Shown here: piece by piece, positions 20,811 through 30,061 of the stretch
How the letters are laid out: each line of letters begins with the position of its first letter
Numbering within the stretch: the stretch's first letter is position 1
Assembly (NCBI GenBank): GCA_963775575.1
Contig: CAVZJG010000004.1
Span: 433,814 to 497,813 of the forward strand
Source of the DNA: Roseiarcus sp963775575
GTDB lineage: Bacteria > Pseudomonadota > Alphaproteobacteria > Rhizobiales > Beijerinckiaceae
Direction: 5' to 3'
Length of the DNA: 64,000 bases
Made by a program: the position numbers and the translations under genes
Notes under the pieces: model-generated
The model's input: only the letters and a program-made list of their open reading frames with translations
The model's database searches: none
What the model was told of the DNA's origin: nothing

Positions 20811-22853
20811 ATGCTGCATGAGAAAAGCCTCCGCCAAGACGTCGCCTTGCCAACAACCGACGCCGAGAGGTTCGGCTATCTGCGCAAAGTGACGATCGGC
20901 GAACTCTTCAGTCAGGCCGAAAAACTGCAAGCCGACGGCCAGGGCGTCGCCGCGGCGGAGCTTTATAAGAATTGGATCGCCTGCAACCCCGGCGATCCGC
21001 TTCTGCATGCCGCCTATTTCAATTACGGCGTGGCGCTGGCGAAGTTGGGGGATCATCTGGGCGCGATCAACGCGACGCGCGAGGGCATCAGGCTAAAGCC
21101 CGATTTCTACCCACCCTACATCAATCTCGGCCGCCTTCTCGAGGACGCGGGCCAGGACGGCGCGGCGATCGAGCAATGGCTCGAATTGACCGGCCGCCTG
21201 AAAGAGGTCAACGGCGAAACGGTCAAGAACAAGCTGACCGCCTTGCAGCAACTGGGGCGGGTGCTGGAGGGCCGCCTGCTCGACGGTCCGGCCGAGGACG
21301 CGCTGAAGCAGTCGCTCGACATCTCCGTCGCGCAACCCGAAGTGATTCAGCATTGGATCTCGCTCAGGCAGCGACAGTGCAAATGGCCCGCGGTGGCGGA
21401 GTGGGATCGCGCGCCGGCCCGCGCCTTGATGGCGGGAATTTCCCCGCTGTCGCTCGCCAACCTCGTCGACGATCCGATGTTCCAGCTCGCGCGGGCATGG
21501 AAGTACGAGAGAGAATTCATCAAAAAGCCGTCGAACCCACGCTCGCTTCCCATCCACTCCCCGGGCGCTCGGCGTCGGAGCGGCAAGCTGCGCATCGGCT
21601 ATGTCTCGTCGGACCTGCGCGAGCACGCCGTCGGCTTTGCGATGACCGACGTGTTCGAGCAGCACGACAGGGATCGTTTTGAAATCTACGCCTATTATTG
21701 CGGCATCGAGCGGATCGATCCGACGCGGCTCAGAATCATGAACAGCGCCGACCGTTGGCTCGACATCAACGCGCTGAGCGACGAACAAGCCGCCGCGCGG
21801 ATCGGCCAGGACGAAGTGGACATCGTCGTCGATCTCAACGGCTACACCAAGTTCGCGCGGACGGGGGTGTTCGGGCATCGTCCCGCGCCGATCGCGGTCA
21901 ATTGGTTCGGCTTCCCCGGCACGATGGGCAGCCCGTACCATCACTACATCGTCGCCGACGAGCATGTCATTCCGCCGGACAGCGAGATCTATTACTCGGA
22001 GAAAGTCGTAAGGCTTTCCTGCTATCAGCCCAACGACCGCAAGCGGGTCGTCGCGGCCGAGCGGCCGAAGCGCGGCGATGAGAAGCTGCCTGACGACGCG
22101 TTCGTCTATTGCTGCCTCAACGGCATGCAAAAGATCACGCCGCCGACCTTCGCCATGTGGATGACGATCCTGACGGAGACGCCCGGCAGCGTGTTGTGGC
22201 TGCTCAGCGGCGGCGACGAAACCGACGCGCGTCTGCGCGATCTGGCGGCGCAGAGCGGCGTCGCGCCGGAAAGGATGGTTTTCGCGGCCAAGAAGGCCAA
22301 TCCCGAGCATCTCGCGCGCTACGCTCTGGCCGATCTGTTTCTCGACACCTTCCCGTATGGGGCCCACACAACGGCCGCCGACGCGATGTGGATCGGCGTG
22401 CCGATCCTGACGAGCACGGGAAAGAGCTTCGCCTCACGGGTGTGCGCGAGCTTGGCTCACGCGGCGGGGATCGGCGAGTTGGTGTGCCCGACGCAAGAGA
22501 TCTATGTCGCGCGCGCGATCGAACTCGCCCGTGACCCGCAGCGGATTTCGGCGCTCAAGCAGAGATTGATCGCCGGGCGGCAATCCAGCCTGTTGTTCGA
22601 CACGCCCCGTCTCGTGCGCGACCTGGAGAATTTATATCGCGGCATGTGGGACGAGTTTCAGGGCGGCCGCCGTCCGGTTCCCGACCTTTGCAATCTCGAC
22701 GCCTATCACGGCGTCGGCGTCGAGATCAGCCTCGAGAATCATCCTTTCCTGGCGCCCGACGCGTATCGGCGGCTCTATCGGGACAAGCTCGAGGTCCGGC
22801 ACGCGATCGATCCGATCCGGCCCGACTCGCGATTGTGGGGGAACGGCGACTGA
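20811..22853 (+). CDS. TPR-containing GT41 glycosyltransferase (SPINDLY/OGT-like)
   Basis: A 680-residue cytoplasmic protein. Residues 30-190 form TPR-like helices (YFNYGVALAKLGDHLGAI, YINLGRLLEDAGQ). The catalytic part starts at GKLRIGYVSSDLREHAVGF (about 260) and includes GFPGTMGSPYHHYIVADEH, YCCLNGMQKITPPTFAMW with the Lys that contacts UDP in OGT, and the nucleotide-sugar motif FPYGAHTTAADAMWIGVP. GT41 enzymes attach GlcNAc or other hexoses to Ser/Thr (OGT, SPINDLY) or to Asn in N-x-S/T (HMW1C). The immediate upstream gene encodes a protein very rich in both acceptor types, and a nucleotide-sugar enzyme lies downstream, so modification of the repeat protein is the likely job. Which acceptor is used cannot be told. 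Confidence 0.88.
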   Translation: MLHEKSLRQDVALPTTDAERFGYLRKVTIGELFSQAEKLQADGQGVAAAELYKNWIACNPGDPLLHAAYFNYGVALAKLGDHLGAINATREGIRLKPDFYPPYINLGRLLEDAGQDGAAIEQWLELTGRLKEVNGETVKNKLTALQQLGRVLEGRLLDGPAEDALKQSLDISVAQPEVIQHWISLRQRQCKWPAVAEWDRAPARALMAGISPLSLANLVDDPMFQLARAWKYEREFIKKPSNPRSLPIHSPGARRRSGKLRIGYVSSDLREHAVGFAMTDVFEQHDRDRFEIYAYYCGIERIDPTRLRIMNSADRWLDINALSDEQAAARIGQDEVDIVVDLNGYTKFARTGVFGHRPAPIAVNWFGFPGTMGSPYHHYIVADEHVIPPDSEIYYSEKVVRLSCYQPNDRKRVVAAERPKRGDEKLPDDAFVYCCLNGMQKITPPTFAMWMTILTETPGSVLWLLSGGDETDARLRDLAAQSGVAPERMVFAAKKANPEHLARYALADLFLDTFPYGAHTTAADAMWIGVPILTSTGKSFASRVCASLAHAAGIGELVCPTQEIYVARAIELARDPQRISALKQRLIAGRQSSLLFDTPRLVRDLENLYRGMWDEFQGGRRPVPDLCNLDAYHGVGVEISLENHPFLAPDAYRRLYRDKLEVRHAIDPIRPDSRLWGNGD

Positions 22854-22947
22854 CCGCCTTCGGGTTCGAGGCCGCGCCAGCGCGGACGACCCGGGGCGAC
22901 CGCCAGGCGAGCGGCGCGGCGCGCCGAAACAACGGGGAGCTTCGCAA

Positions 22948-23961
22948 ATGACCGACCAAAAGACGATCCTGGTCACGGGGGGCGCGGGGTTCCTCGGCTC
23001 GCACCTCTGCGACCGCTTGATCGCGGAAGGCCACGAAGTTCTCTGCCTCGACAATTTCTTCACCGGCGGCAAGGCGAACATCGCGCATCTCATCGGCAAT
23101 CCCCAATTCGAACTGCTGCGGCACGACGTGACGCTGCCGCTCTACGTCGAGGTCGATCAGATCTACAATCTCGCCTGTCCCGCCTCGCCGATCCATTACC
23201 AGCACGATCCGGTGCAGACGACCAAGACCAGCGTGCACGGGGCGATCAACATGCTCGGGCTCGCCAAGCGGCTCAAATGCCCGATCTTCCAAGCCTCGAC
23301 TTCCGAGGTCTACGGCGACCCCTCGGTCCATCCGCAGACCGAGGATTATTGGGGCAACGTCAATCCGATCGGGCCGCGCTCGTGCTACGACGAAGGCAAG
23401 CGCTGCGCGGAAACGCTGTTCTTCGACTATCACCGTCAGCACAAGCTCGCGATCAAGGTGGCGCGGATCTTCAACACCTACGGCCCGCGCATGCATCCCA
23501 GCGACGGCCGCGTGGTGTCGAACTTCATCGTCCAGGCGCTGAAGGACGAGCCGATCACCATCTACGGCGACGGCGGCCAGACGCGCTCGTTCTGCTACGT
23601 CGACGACTTGATCGAAGGCTTCCTGCGGCTGATGAATTCAGCCAAAGAGATGACGGGTCCGATCAACCTCGGCAACCCCGGCGAGTTCACCATGCGCCAG
23701 CTCGCCGAACTCACGATCGAGCTGACGGGATCGAAGTCGCGGATGGCGTTCCAGAGCTTGCCGCAGGACGACCCAAAGCAGCGCAAGCCCGACATAACCC
23801 AGGCGACGGAACGTCTCGGCTGGCGCCCGACGGTGCCGTTGAAGGAAGGCCTCCGACGCACGATCGCCTATTTCGACAAGCTGCTGGCGGGCCGGCGAGA
23901 CCGGCCCGACAGCGTCCGGCCGCTGCGGGCGACCGGCGGCGGCGCGCGCGCCGCCGCGTGA
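22948..23961 (+). CDS. UDP-glucuronate decarboxylase-like NAD-dependent epimerase/dehydratase
   Basis: A 337-residue extended SDR. The NAD-binding motif TGGAGFLGSHLCDRL is at the N-terminus and the catalytic Tyr-x3-Lys is in SCYDEGKRCAETL. The strings HLIGNPQFELLRHDV, YNLACPASPIHYQ, ARIFNTYGPRMHPSDGRVV and YGDGGQTRSFCYVDDLIEG are those of UDP-glucuronic acid decarboxylases (UXS), which make UDP-xylose. It follows the GT41 gene by 94 bases with GGGAG before its ATG and is probably co-transcribed. It may supply the sugar donor for the transferase or feed exopolysaccharide synthesis. The C-terminal 25 residues are an Arg/Ala-rich tail beyond the usual family end. Confidence 0.88.
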   Translation: MTDQKTILVTGGAGFLGSHLCDRLIAEGHEVLCLDNFFTGGKANIAHLIGNPQFELLRHDVTLPLYVEVDQIYNLACPASPIHYQHDPVQTTKTSVHGAINMLGLAKRLKCPIFQASTSEVYGDPSVHPQTEDYWGNVNPIGPRSCYDEGKRCAETLFFDYHRQHKLAIKVARIFNTYGPRMHPSDGRVVSNFIVQALKDEPITIYGDGGQTRSFCYVDDLIEGFLRLMNSAKEMTGPINLGNPGEFTMRQLAELTIELTGSKSRMAFQSLPQDDPKQRKPDITQATERLGWRPTVPLKEGLRRTIAYFDKLLAGRRDRPDSVRPLRATGGGARAAA

Positions 23962-24006
23962 GGCGCGCGTTTTCCGATAAGGACGCGCTCTGCGAAGATC
24001 TCAAGG

Positions 24007-24032
24007 GCCGACGCCGACGAAACGGCGTCGGC
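24007..24032. terminator. Perfect 10-bp hairpin between convergent genes
   Basis: GCCGACGCCG (24007-24016) and CGGCGTCGGC (24023-24032) are perfect inverted copies around a six-base loop, ACGAAA. The hairpin lies between the convergent epimerase gene and the DUF4432 gene. There is no T-run on either side, so it may act as a bidirectional, imperfect or Rho-assisted terminator. Confidence 0.5.
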
Positions 24033-24147
24033 GCCGCCGTTGCGCGCCGGGCGAAGCAGCGGCCGCCGCTCGCCGACGCGGCGGCGACCGAAGGGTCGCG
24101 CGCAGGCGTTTCGCTTCCTGCAGTATGGGGGCGCGCCGGAGAGCGGC

Positions 24148-25209
24148 TCATGCCGGTGACGCGAGCTCATCCAGCGCAGCCCGACCGTCGAGGACGCCGA
24201 TTTCCACTTCGAAGGTTCGGCGCTCGCCGACTGCAAGCGGAAGGATCTGCGCCTGTCGCATCAACTCGGCGCGACCGTCGAGGCGGTTCGTCGCCGGTTC
24301 CAGCCCGACGACGTACTCCTGCTCGCCGAGCATCTTCCATTGCACGAACTGCGGAAGATTCTCGACGCGGTATCGGACATAGCCGCCCACGCCGAGCTGT
24401 TGGTTGAAAATCGCGGCGAATGCGCGGCCGTCCCTCGCTTTCAGGTTGTGGTAAAAGCACTGCTCGACATAACCCGCCTGCGGCTCGCCCAGCCGGTCGT
24501 GATCAGCGACGGCCTGCGCCGGCGTGGGATCGCGCGGCTCAACGCTTCCGCCCGATGTATAGAGACGGCTGTCGGCGCTCACGATCGGGTAGCCGAAGTT
24601 GCAGTGATAAAGGAGCATCGAAGGCTCGGGCCGGGAGCCGGCGTTCTCGACGACGTCTCGCACCACGAGCGTATTCGAGCCGAGCTGCGTGGTGATTTCC
24701 CGATGCAGGACAAGGCACTCGCCGAACACCTTGGCTTGGCGAACTGTGCCGGCCACTCGGATAAGGTAGTCGTCGCCTTTCCAGCCCTGGGAGACGCATA
24801 CGTCTTCGGCGGGGATGTTGCTGACCCGGCCATGCAGGCCGAAACTCTCGTCGCCATCTTGACAGGGCAAGCCGATGTTGCTGAGGCCGGCGGTGGTCAG
24901 GAGGCCGGCGAAGAAGTTGCGAAGGAATCCCTCGGCGCCCTTTTCCACGAAATGCGCCGGTCCGACTACGCCGGTCTTGGATATGTAGCCGACTGGCGCG
25001 CCTTTGTACGAGGCCCAAGCGATGTCGAGCGCGCGCCCGGCGAGAACGGTGAACTCGAAGCCGGTTCCTGTCTTGACGTCGATCGCTTCGACTCCTCTCG
25101 CCAGACCCGAGCTCAGCTCGCAGGCGCGGGCGCCGGCAATCTGGGAGATTTGCCCTACCCTGCAGGCGAGATCCTTCTTGCTAACGGTGCGTCCGTAAAG
25201 CTTCACCAA
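24148..25209 (-). CDS. DUF4432 family protein (aldose 1-epimerase-like fold)
   Basis: A 353-residue protein starting MVKLYGRTVSKKDLACRVGQ. It contains EFTVLAGRALDIAWASYKG, GVVGPAHFVEKGAEGFLRNF, CQDGDESFGLHGRVSNIPAE and LLYHCNFGYPIVS, the pattern of DUF4432 proteins, which share the galactose-mutarotase fold and sit in sugar operons. The His in FGLHGR and the acidic residue in VGLEPAT are candidate active-site residues by analogy with mutarotases. It is the last gene of the minus-strand transporter set, 276 bases downstream of the permease; those bases hold no other gene. A role in interconverting anomers or epimers of the imported sugar is inferred. Confidence 0.82.
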   Translation of the reverse strand: MVKLYGRTVSKKDLACRVGQISQIAGARACELSSGLARGVEAIDVKTGTGFEFTVLAGRALDIAWASYKGAPVGYISKTGVVGPAHFVEKGAEGFLRNFFAGLLTTAGLSNIGLPCQDGDESFGLHGRVSNIPAEDVCVSQGWKGDDYLIRVAGTVRQAKVFGECLVLHREITTQLGSNTLVVRDVVENAGSRPEPSMLLYHCNFGYPIVSADSRLYTSGGSVEPRDPTPAQAVADHDRLGEPQAGYVEQCFYHNLKARDGRAFAAIFNQQLGVGGYVRYRVENLPQFVQWKMLGEQEYVVGLEPATNRLDGRAELMRQAQILPLAVGERRTFEVEIGVLDGRAALDELASPA

Positions 25210-25485
25210 GATCTTTCTCCTTGCTCATTGATTGCCTTGCGTCGAATGGGGATCGCGGTCGCCGCGTTTGCGACGGCCATCCGGCGAGGCGTTTGACGAT
25301 CTTTGCCAAGTCCGAACAACGCCGGCCGCGCGGCGGCCCCGCTGCGCCGCTGCGCGTCGCCGGGATCGGCGCCAAGCGTCGCGCGGAACGTTTCGGCCGC
25401 GGCGCGCCAATCGCCGTCGGCAGCGGCGGAGCGCGCGCGTAGCCCCGATAGGCGAGAAGATCGTCGCCGGCGCGCGCGTCTTTCG

Positions 25486-26517
25486 TCAAAGCTTCCTTCG
25501 CCGGAGGCCATCGAAATAGACGATGATGATGATCAGGAAGCCGGTGATGACGCGCTGCCAGAACGAATTGAGGTTCAAGAGGTTCGCGCCGTTGTTGATC
25601 GTCGTCAAGATGAACGAGCCGATCAGCGGCCCGTGCACCGAACCGAGCGCGCCGAACAAGCTGGTGCCGCCGATCACCGAAGAGGCGATCGCCTGCAATT
25701 CCCAGCTATCGGCCTGCATCGGATTGCCGATGCCGATGCGCATGGCGAGCAGCACGCCGACGAAAGCGGCTAAGGTCGACGAAACGATATAGGCGAGATA
25801 GGTGATCGCCTTGACGTTGACGCCGGAGAGCCGCGCGGCCTCCAGATTGGAGCCGATGGCGTAGAGATAGCGTCCCCATCGACTCTGATGGAGCAGGAGG
25901 TAGGCGGGGATGGCGACGAGCAGCACCATCCAGAACAACATCGGAACCGCGAACCACAACCCGTCGGTCCAGGGAAAACCGAGGAAGCTCGCGCGCGAGA
26001 AGTCGGTGAAGGTGTAGTTGGAGATCGCGATCGTCGCGCCGTTGGTGATCACCAGTCCGATGCCGCGCAGCGAGTACATGGTCGCCAGCGTCATGATGAA
26101 CGGCGGCAGGCCCATCTGCACCACGCCGAAACCGTGGAAGAGGCCAATGCAGAAGCCGATGAGCAACGTTGCGAACACGGCGCCGGGGATCGTCGTGAAT
26201 ATCCCGAGCCCATGAGCGTTGAGCCCATCGACGTTTGTCAGCATCAGCGCGACGGCCATGCTGGCGAAGCCGGTCACCGCGCCGACGGAGAGGTCGATGC
26301 CGCAGGTGATGATGACGAAAGTCTCGCCGATCGCCAGAATGGCGATCATCGCGCCCTGGCGCAGCAGATTGGCGATATTGTTGGCGGTCCAGAACGACGT
26401 CGTCTCGAAGGACAGCGCGACCCACATCGCCAGCAAAAGCATGAGCAACGTCAGCCCCAACAGGACGTTGAGCCCCCCACCGCTCTGGCGCGCTTTCGAA
26501 ACCTGTTGATCGCTCAT
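25486..26517 (-). CDS. Sugar ABC transporter permease (RbsC family)
   Basis: A 343-residue inner-membrane protein with about eight to ten hydrophobic helices. Family signatures are ILAIGETFVIITCGIDLSVGAV near the first third and LSGVNVKAITYLAYIVSS, the coupling segment, in the middle; INNGANLLNLNSFWQRVITG is near the end. It forms the channel of a ribose-type importer with the adjacent ATPase and periplasmic binding protein. The gene follows the ATPase by 24 bases. Confidence 0.93.
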   Translation of the reverse strand: MSDQQVSKARQSGGGLNVLLGLTLLMLLLAMWVALSFETTSFWTANNIANLLRQGAMIAILAIGETFVIITCGIDLSVGAVTGFASMAVALMLTNVDGLNAHGLGIFTTIPGAVFATLLIGFCIGLFHGFGVVQMGLPPFIMTLATMYSLRGIGLVITNGATIAISNYTFTDFSRASFLGFPWTDGLWFAVPMLFWMVLLVAIPAYLLLHQSRWGRYLYAIGSNLEAARLSGVNVKAITYLAYIVSSTLAAFVGVLLAMRIGIGNPMQADSWELQAIASSVIGGTSLFGALGSVHGPLIGSFILTTINNGANLLNLNSFWQRVITGFLIIIIVYFDGLRRRKL

Positions 26518-26541
26518 TTCCTCGACACCCTCATTTTCGAA

Positions 26542-28074
26542 TCAAACGCCAATCGCTTCCGTCAAAATCGCTTCCTGCGACGCGTCCTTGTAGCTGTGGG
26601 TGGCGGCGATCCCGCCGCGTCGAAACACGTGCAGCGTATCGGCCAACTCGTAGACTTCGGGAAGGTAGGACGAGATCATGATCACGCCCGCGCCTTTCGC
26701 CAGCAGCGAACCGAGCAGGCGATAGATCTCCGCCTTGGTGCCGACGTCGACGCCGGTGGTCAGCTCGTCGAAAATGAACAGCTTGGCCCCGTGATTGAGC
26801 CACTTGCCGATGACAACCTTCTGTTGATTGCCGCCCGAAAGGCTGGTGATGAGCGCGGCGCGCGAAGCGGCCTTGATCTGCACGTCGTGAATCTGCTGGT
26901 CGGCGCAGCTCGCTTCCTTCCTCAGATTGATCAGCGGCCCGAAGGCGAGGCGCGGGTAGATCGGCAGATTGAGGTTGAGTCCGAGACCGAGATTGAGGCA
27001 CAGGCCCTGATCTCTGCGGCTCTCCGGCGCCAGCGCGATGCCGAGGTCCATCGCCGCGCGTTCGTTGCCGATCGCCACCTCGGCGCCCTTCCACCGGATC
27101 TTGCCGCTGGCGACGGGAAAGCGTCCGAACAGGCTCTGGACGAATTCGCTTCGTCCGGCGCCGATCAAGCCGTAGAGACCGACGATCTCGCCTTCCCGCA
27201 CGCGGATCGAGATGTCGTGGAAGCCCCTGCCGCTGAGCCCTTCGGTTTCGAGAAGCGTCGCGCCGAACGGGACTTTGCTCTTGTGGTAGATCTGCTCGAT
27301 CGTGCGGTTAATCATCTGCGCGATGAGATCGGCCTCGTTGGTCTCGCTGACGCGGCGCGTGCCCACCAGCGCGCCGTCGCGCAGGATCGACACGCGATCG
27401 CAGAGCTCGAACACTTCCTCGAGGCGATGGCTGATGTAGACGATGGTCACGCCGTTCGCCTTGAGGCGGCGGATCAGCTTGAAGAGGGCGGCGGTTTCCT
27501 GACGCGTGAGATACGCGGTCGGCTCGTCGAAGATCAAAAATGTGGCGCCGCGCCGCTCGGCGCGCGCGGTCGCCACCAATTGCTGCTGGCCGATGGTGAG
27601 CGAGGAGAGGATTACGCCGGCGGGCAGGTCGAAGCCGAGGTCGTCGAGCAGCTTCTGCGCCTCGCGCAGCATCGCCTTGTGATTGAGCAGGCCGCCCTGC
27701 GTCATTTCGTCGCCGAGGAAAATGTTGGTCGCCACGGTCAGGTGCGGGCAGAGCACCACCTCTTGGTGGACGGCGTTGATGCCAAGGCTGATCGCCTCGT
27801 GCGGATTGACGAGCGGAACCGGCTCGCCGCGCCAATAGACTTCGCCGGAGGTCCGGGGATAGACGCCGGTCAGCAGCTTGATCAGCGTCGACTTGCCGGC
27901 GCCGTTTTCGCCGACGATCCCGTGGATTTCGCCTTCCTCGAACGTCAGATCGACCGCCTTCAGCGCGTGAGTGGCGCCGAAGCGCTTGTCGAGCTTATGC
28001 AAGGCGAGGAGGGGCGCCGCGGTCGCGGCGGGGGTCGGCGAAGCTTGGGCAGGCATGGACATCTGGCGATTCAC
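26542..28074 (-). CDS. Sugar ABC transporter ATP-binding protein (RbsA/MglA family)
   Basis: A 510-residue protein with two fused ABC domains. The first has Walker A GENGAGKSTLIKLLTG, the signature LTIGQQQLVATARA and Walker B FLIFDEPTAYL. The second has the degenerate P-loop GLIGAGRSEFVQSLFG, the signature LSGGNQQKVVIGKWL and Walker B LFIFDELTTGVD. The degenerate second site is normal for RbsA-type proteins. The start is probably GTG at 28074 (MNRQMSMPAQ), with an internal ATG at 28062 as the alternative. The 233 bases to the binding-protein gene are GC-rich and hold no gene. Confidence 0.93.
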   Translation of the reverse strand: MNRQMSMPAQASPTPAATAAPLLALHKLDKRFGATHALKAVDLTFEEGEIHGIVGENGAGKSTLIKLLTGVYPRTSGEVYWRGEPVPLVNPHEAISLGINAVHQEVVLCPHLTVATNIFLGDEMTQGGLLNHKAMLREAQKLLDDLGFDLPAGVILSSLTIGQQQLVATARAERRGATFLIFDEPTAYLTRQETAALFKLIRRLKANGVTIVYISHRLEEVFELCDRVSILRDGALVGTRRVSETNEADLIAQMINRTIEQIYHKSKVPFGATLLETEGLSGRGFHDISIRVREGEIVGLYGLIGAGRSEFVQSLFGRFPVASGKIRWKGAEVAIGNERAAMDLGIALAPESRRDQGLCLNLGLGLNLNLPIYPRLAFGPLINLRKEASCADQQIHDVQIKAASRAALITSLSGGNQQKVVIGKWLNHGAKLFIFDELTTGVDVGTKAEIYRLLGSLLAKGAGVIMISSYLPEVYELADTLHVFRRGGIAATHSYKDASQEAILTEAIGV

Positions 28075-28307
28075 CCGACGGGCAAGGCGTTGTCATTCAT
28101 CATCGGCGATGGCGCGCCGCCGCGCAAGAGCGCAGCGGCGGCGCGTCGACGCCAGACGCCGCGCGCCTTCGAGCGCTTTGCGGCGGAAGGGTCGGGACGA
28201 GGGGCAGAGTGGAGCGCGCCCCTCATCCCTCCCTTTGAGACGCGCCCGTCGTCATCAACCGCGAGGACCACAAGCGGCGGACGACGACGGGAGGTGCGTC
28301 GTCTCGA

Positions 28308-29273
28308 TCACTTGACCTTCGGGTACAGCAGCGCCTGCTGCTTTTCGCCGCCCATGTTGGCCTTGGTGATCAGGTTGGCGCCGGTGTCGACGAAGGCGTC
28401 GACTTTCTCGCCCTTGGAGGCGGCGAGCGCCGTCTTGATGCCGTCATAACCCATTCGGTACGGGTCCTGCAGGACGAGGGCGTAGATCGTGCCGTCCTTG
28501 AGCATCCCGATCGTCTTGTCGTCGCCATCGAAGCCGACCATCTTGATCGTATCGGCCTTCTTGTTCTCCGCGATCGCCTGGCCGACGCCTTGGGCCATGA
28601 TCAGGTTGTTGGCGAACACGCCGCGCAGATTCGGGTTGGCGGTGATCAGGTCGGTCATGATGTTGAGGCCGGTCGTCGCCATGCCGTCGGCGTACTTGTC
28701 GGCGACCACCTTGAGGCCGGGATACTTGCCCAGTTCTTCAAGGAAGCCCTTCCTGCGCCCTTCCAGCGAGCCGACGCCCGGCAGCGAAGTGATCTGCGCC
28801 ACTTCGCCTTCCGCCTTGCCATACTTCTCGGTGATCGCCTGAGCGAGACCGTCGGCGGCGATGCGGCCGCCCTGGACGTTGTCGGTGGTCAAGAACGAGG
28901 TGAAGGCCTTCGAGTCGGCCGCGGAGTCGACGCCGATGATCGGCACTTTCTTGGCCGCTTCGTCGATCGGCTTGCCGAGCGCCTTGAATTCGGTCGGCGC
29001 GATGACGACCGCGGCGGGTTTTCCGGCGACCGCGTTTTCGAGGATCGAAATCTCGCCGTTGATGTCCGATTCCGACTGGGCGCCGAGTTCGGGAACTTTG
29101 ACGCCGAGGTCCGCGCCGGCCTTGCGGGCGCCGGCGAGCACGATCTGCCAATAAGGCGAGGTGGTGTCCTTGACGATGATCGGGATCGTGGTTTCGGCAG
29201 CGGCCGCGTAGCTCGGCGCGGCAAGAGCCGCAACCGAAATCATGGCGCTGGCGATAAGCAGTTTTTTCAACAT
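28308..29273 (-). CDS. Periplasmic sugar-binding protein of an RbsB-type ABC transporter
   Basis: A 321-residue secreted protein. The signal peptide is MLKKLLIASAMISVAALAAP ending at SYAAAAE. The mature part begins TIPIIVKDTTSPYWQIVLAG, as Peripla_BP_4 proteins do, and contains the hinge regions VGVDSAADSK-like (IGVDSAADSKAF) and MVGFDGDDKTIGMLKDG. It delivers a sugar or alditol to the permease. The neighbouring catabolic genes point to galactitol, tagatose or a related compound rather than ribose, but the ligand cannot be read from the sequence. Its upstream region is copy 1 of the 551-bp duplicated regulatory segment. Confidence 0.93.
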   Translation of the reverse strand: MLKKLLIASAMISVAALAAPSYAAAAETTIPIIVKDTTSPYWQIVLAGARKAGADLGVKVPELGAQSESDINGEISILENAVAGKPAAVVIAPTEFKALGKPIDEAAKKVPIIGVDSAADSKAFTSFLTTDNVQGGRIAADGLAQAITEKYGKAEGEVAQITSLPGVGSLEGRRKGFLEELGKYPGLKVVADKYADGMATTGLNIMTDLITANPNLRGVFANNLIMAQGVGQAIAENKKADTIKMVGFDGDDKTIGMLKDGTIYALVLQDPYRMGYDGIKTALAASKGEKVDAFVDTGANLITKANMGGEKQQALLYPKVK

Positions 29274-29284
29274 TCTCAATCCCC

Positions 29285-29835
29285 CTACATTTGCGCTCTG
29301 GGAACCATCCCCGGCGCTTCTTCGACCGCGCAGGCATGCGCGGACAAATTGGAGTTCGTTGGCGTTGCGGGCCGTGACCGCTTGTTGGCTCGGCGCCGCG
29401 CCGGCGAGTTCGCCATGAATTGCGTTCGTGTCCGATGTCTCTGCCGTGGGCGGCAAGGCGACTTCAACGTGATGGCTCAGAGCCCCCTGAGACGCGAAAG
29501 CGCGCTCGGGGCTTCTGTCCATACGACTGGGGAGGTTGCGGCAAATCCTTCGAAGGCCCTCATTCGATTTCCTCCACGAAATCCGTCAAGGACGGTGTGT
29601 CGTTCGCGTCCCTTCCTGCTCTAGGGTCGCGCTCGCCTGCGCAAAGGAATTGACACTGAACGCGCGGCGTAGTCAATACGTGTGTAGAGAAAAAAATAGA
29701 CGTATGCGCAGTTTGGCGACGCCGCGCCCGTGCGGGGGCGACGGGCGACGAGTTCGGGGCCGCGCAGGGCGCACCGCCGTGCGCTGTCGTATTCGTGGCC
29801 GCGCCGAAGTCGAGGGTTCGCGCTCGGCGGATCGT
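29285..29835. repeat. Duplicated regulatory segment, copy 1
   Basis: About 551 bases that match 35535-36085 at a constant offset of exactly 6250 bases with no net insertion or deletion, though with scattered substitutions. It begins almost at the start codon of the binding-protein gene and ends at GGCGGATCGT. It therefore covers the whole divergent promoter between the transporter genes and whatever lay to the right. In copy 2 the same segment ends directly at the LacI gene. No protein reading of the repeat is convincing. The 226 bases between its right end and the aldo/keto reductase gene hold nothing recognised. Confidence 0.9.
29650..29705 (+). promoter_or_regulatory. Promoter-like element with inverted ATACGT half-sites, copy 1
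   Basis: TTGACA at 29650-29655 is followed after 17 bases by TCAATA (29673-29678), a possible sigma-70 promoter reading rightward. ATACGT (29676-29681) and ACGTAT (29700-29705) form an inverted repeat with an 18-base A-rich centre. The same elements with identical spacing occur in copy 2, while surrounding bases vary, which suggests the arrangement is selected. The LacI-type regulator encoded at 36102 is the natural candidate to bind it. Confidence 0.5.
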
Positions 29836-30061
29836 GGCGAAGGACAAGCATCCCGCGTCCATCGCCTGGGAGACCTATCGGAAGCGGGAGGAAGCCAGTT
29901 GTGCGGCGGTCGAGTTCTCCGCGCGGGTGTCGAGGCAGACGGCGTAGAGCGTCGTTTGGGCGGAGATTTCCTACCTGGCGGAACGTTCCTGGCGCCCTTC
30001 GCCGGCGCGTATATCGTTCGGCGGCAAAGTTTGGATCCCTATTCGCAATCGAGGAGCGGAC

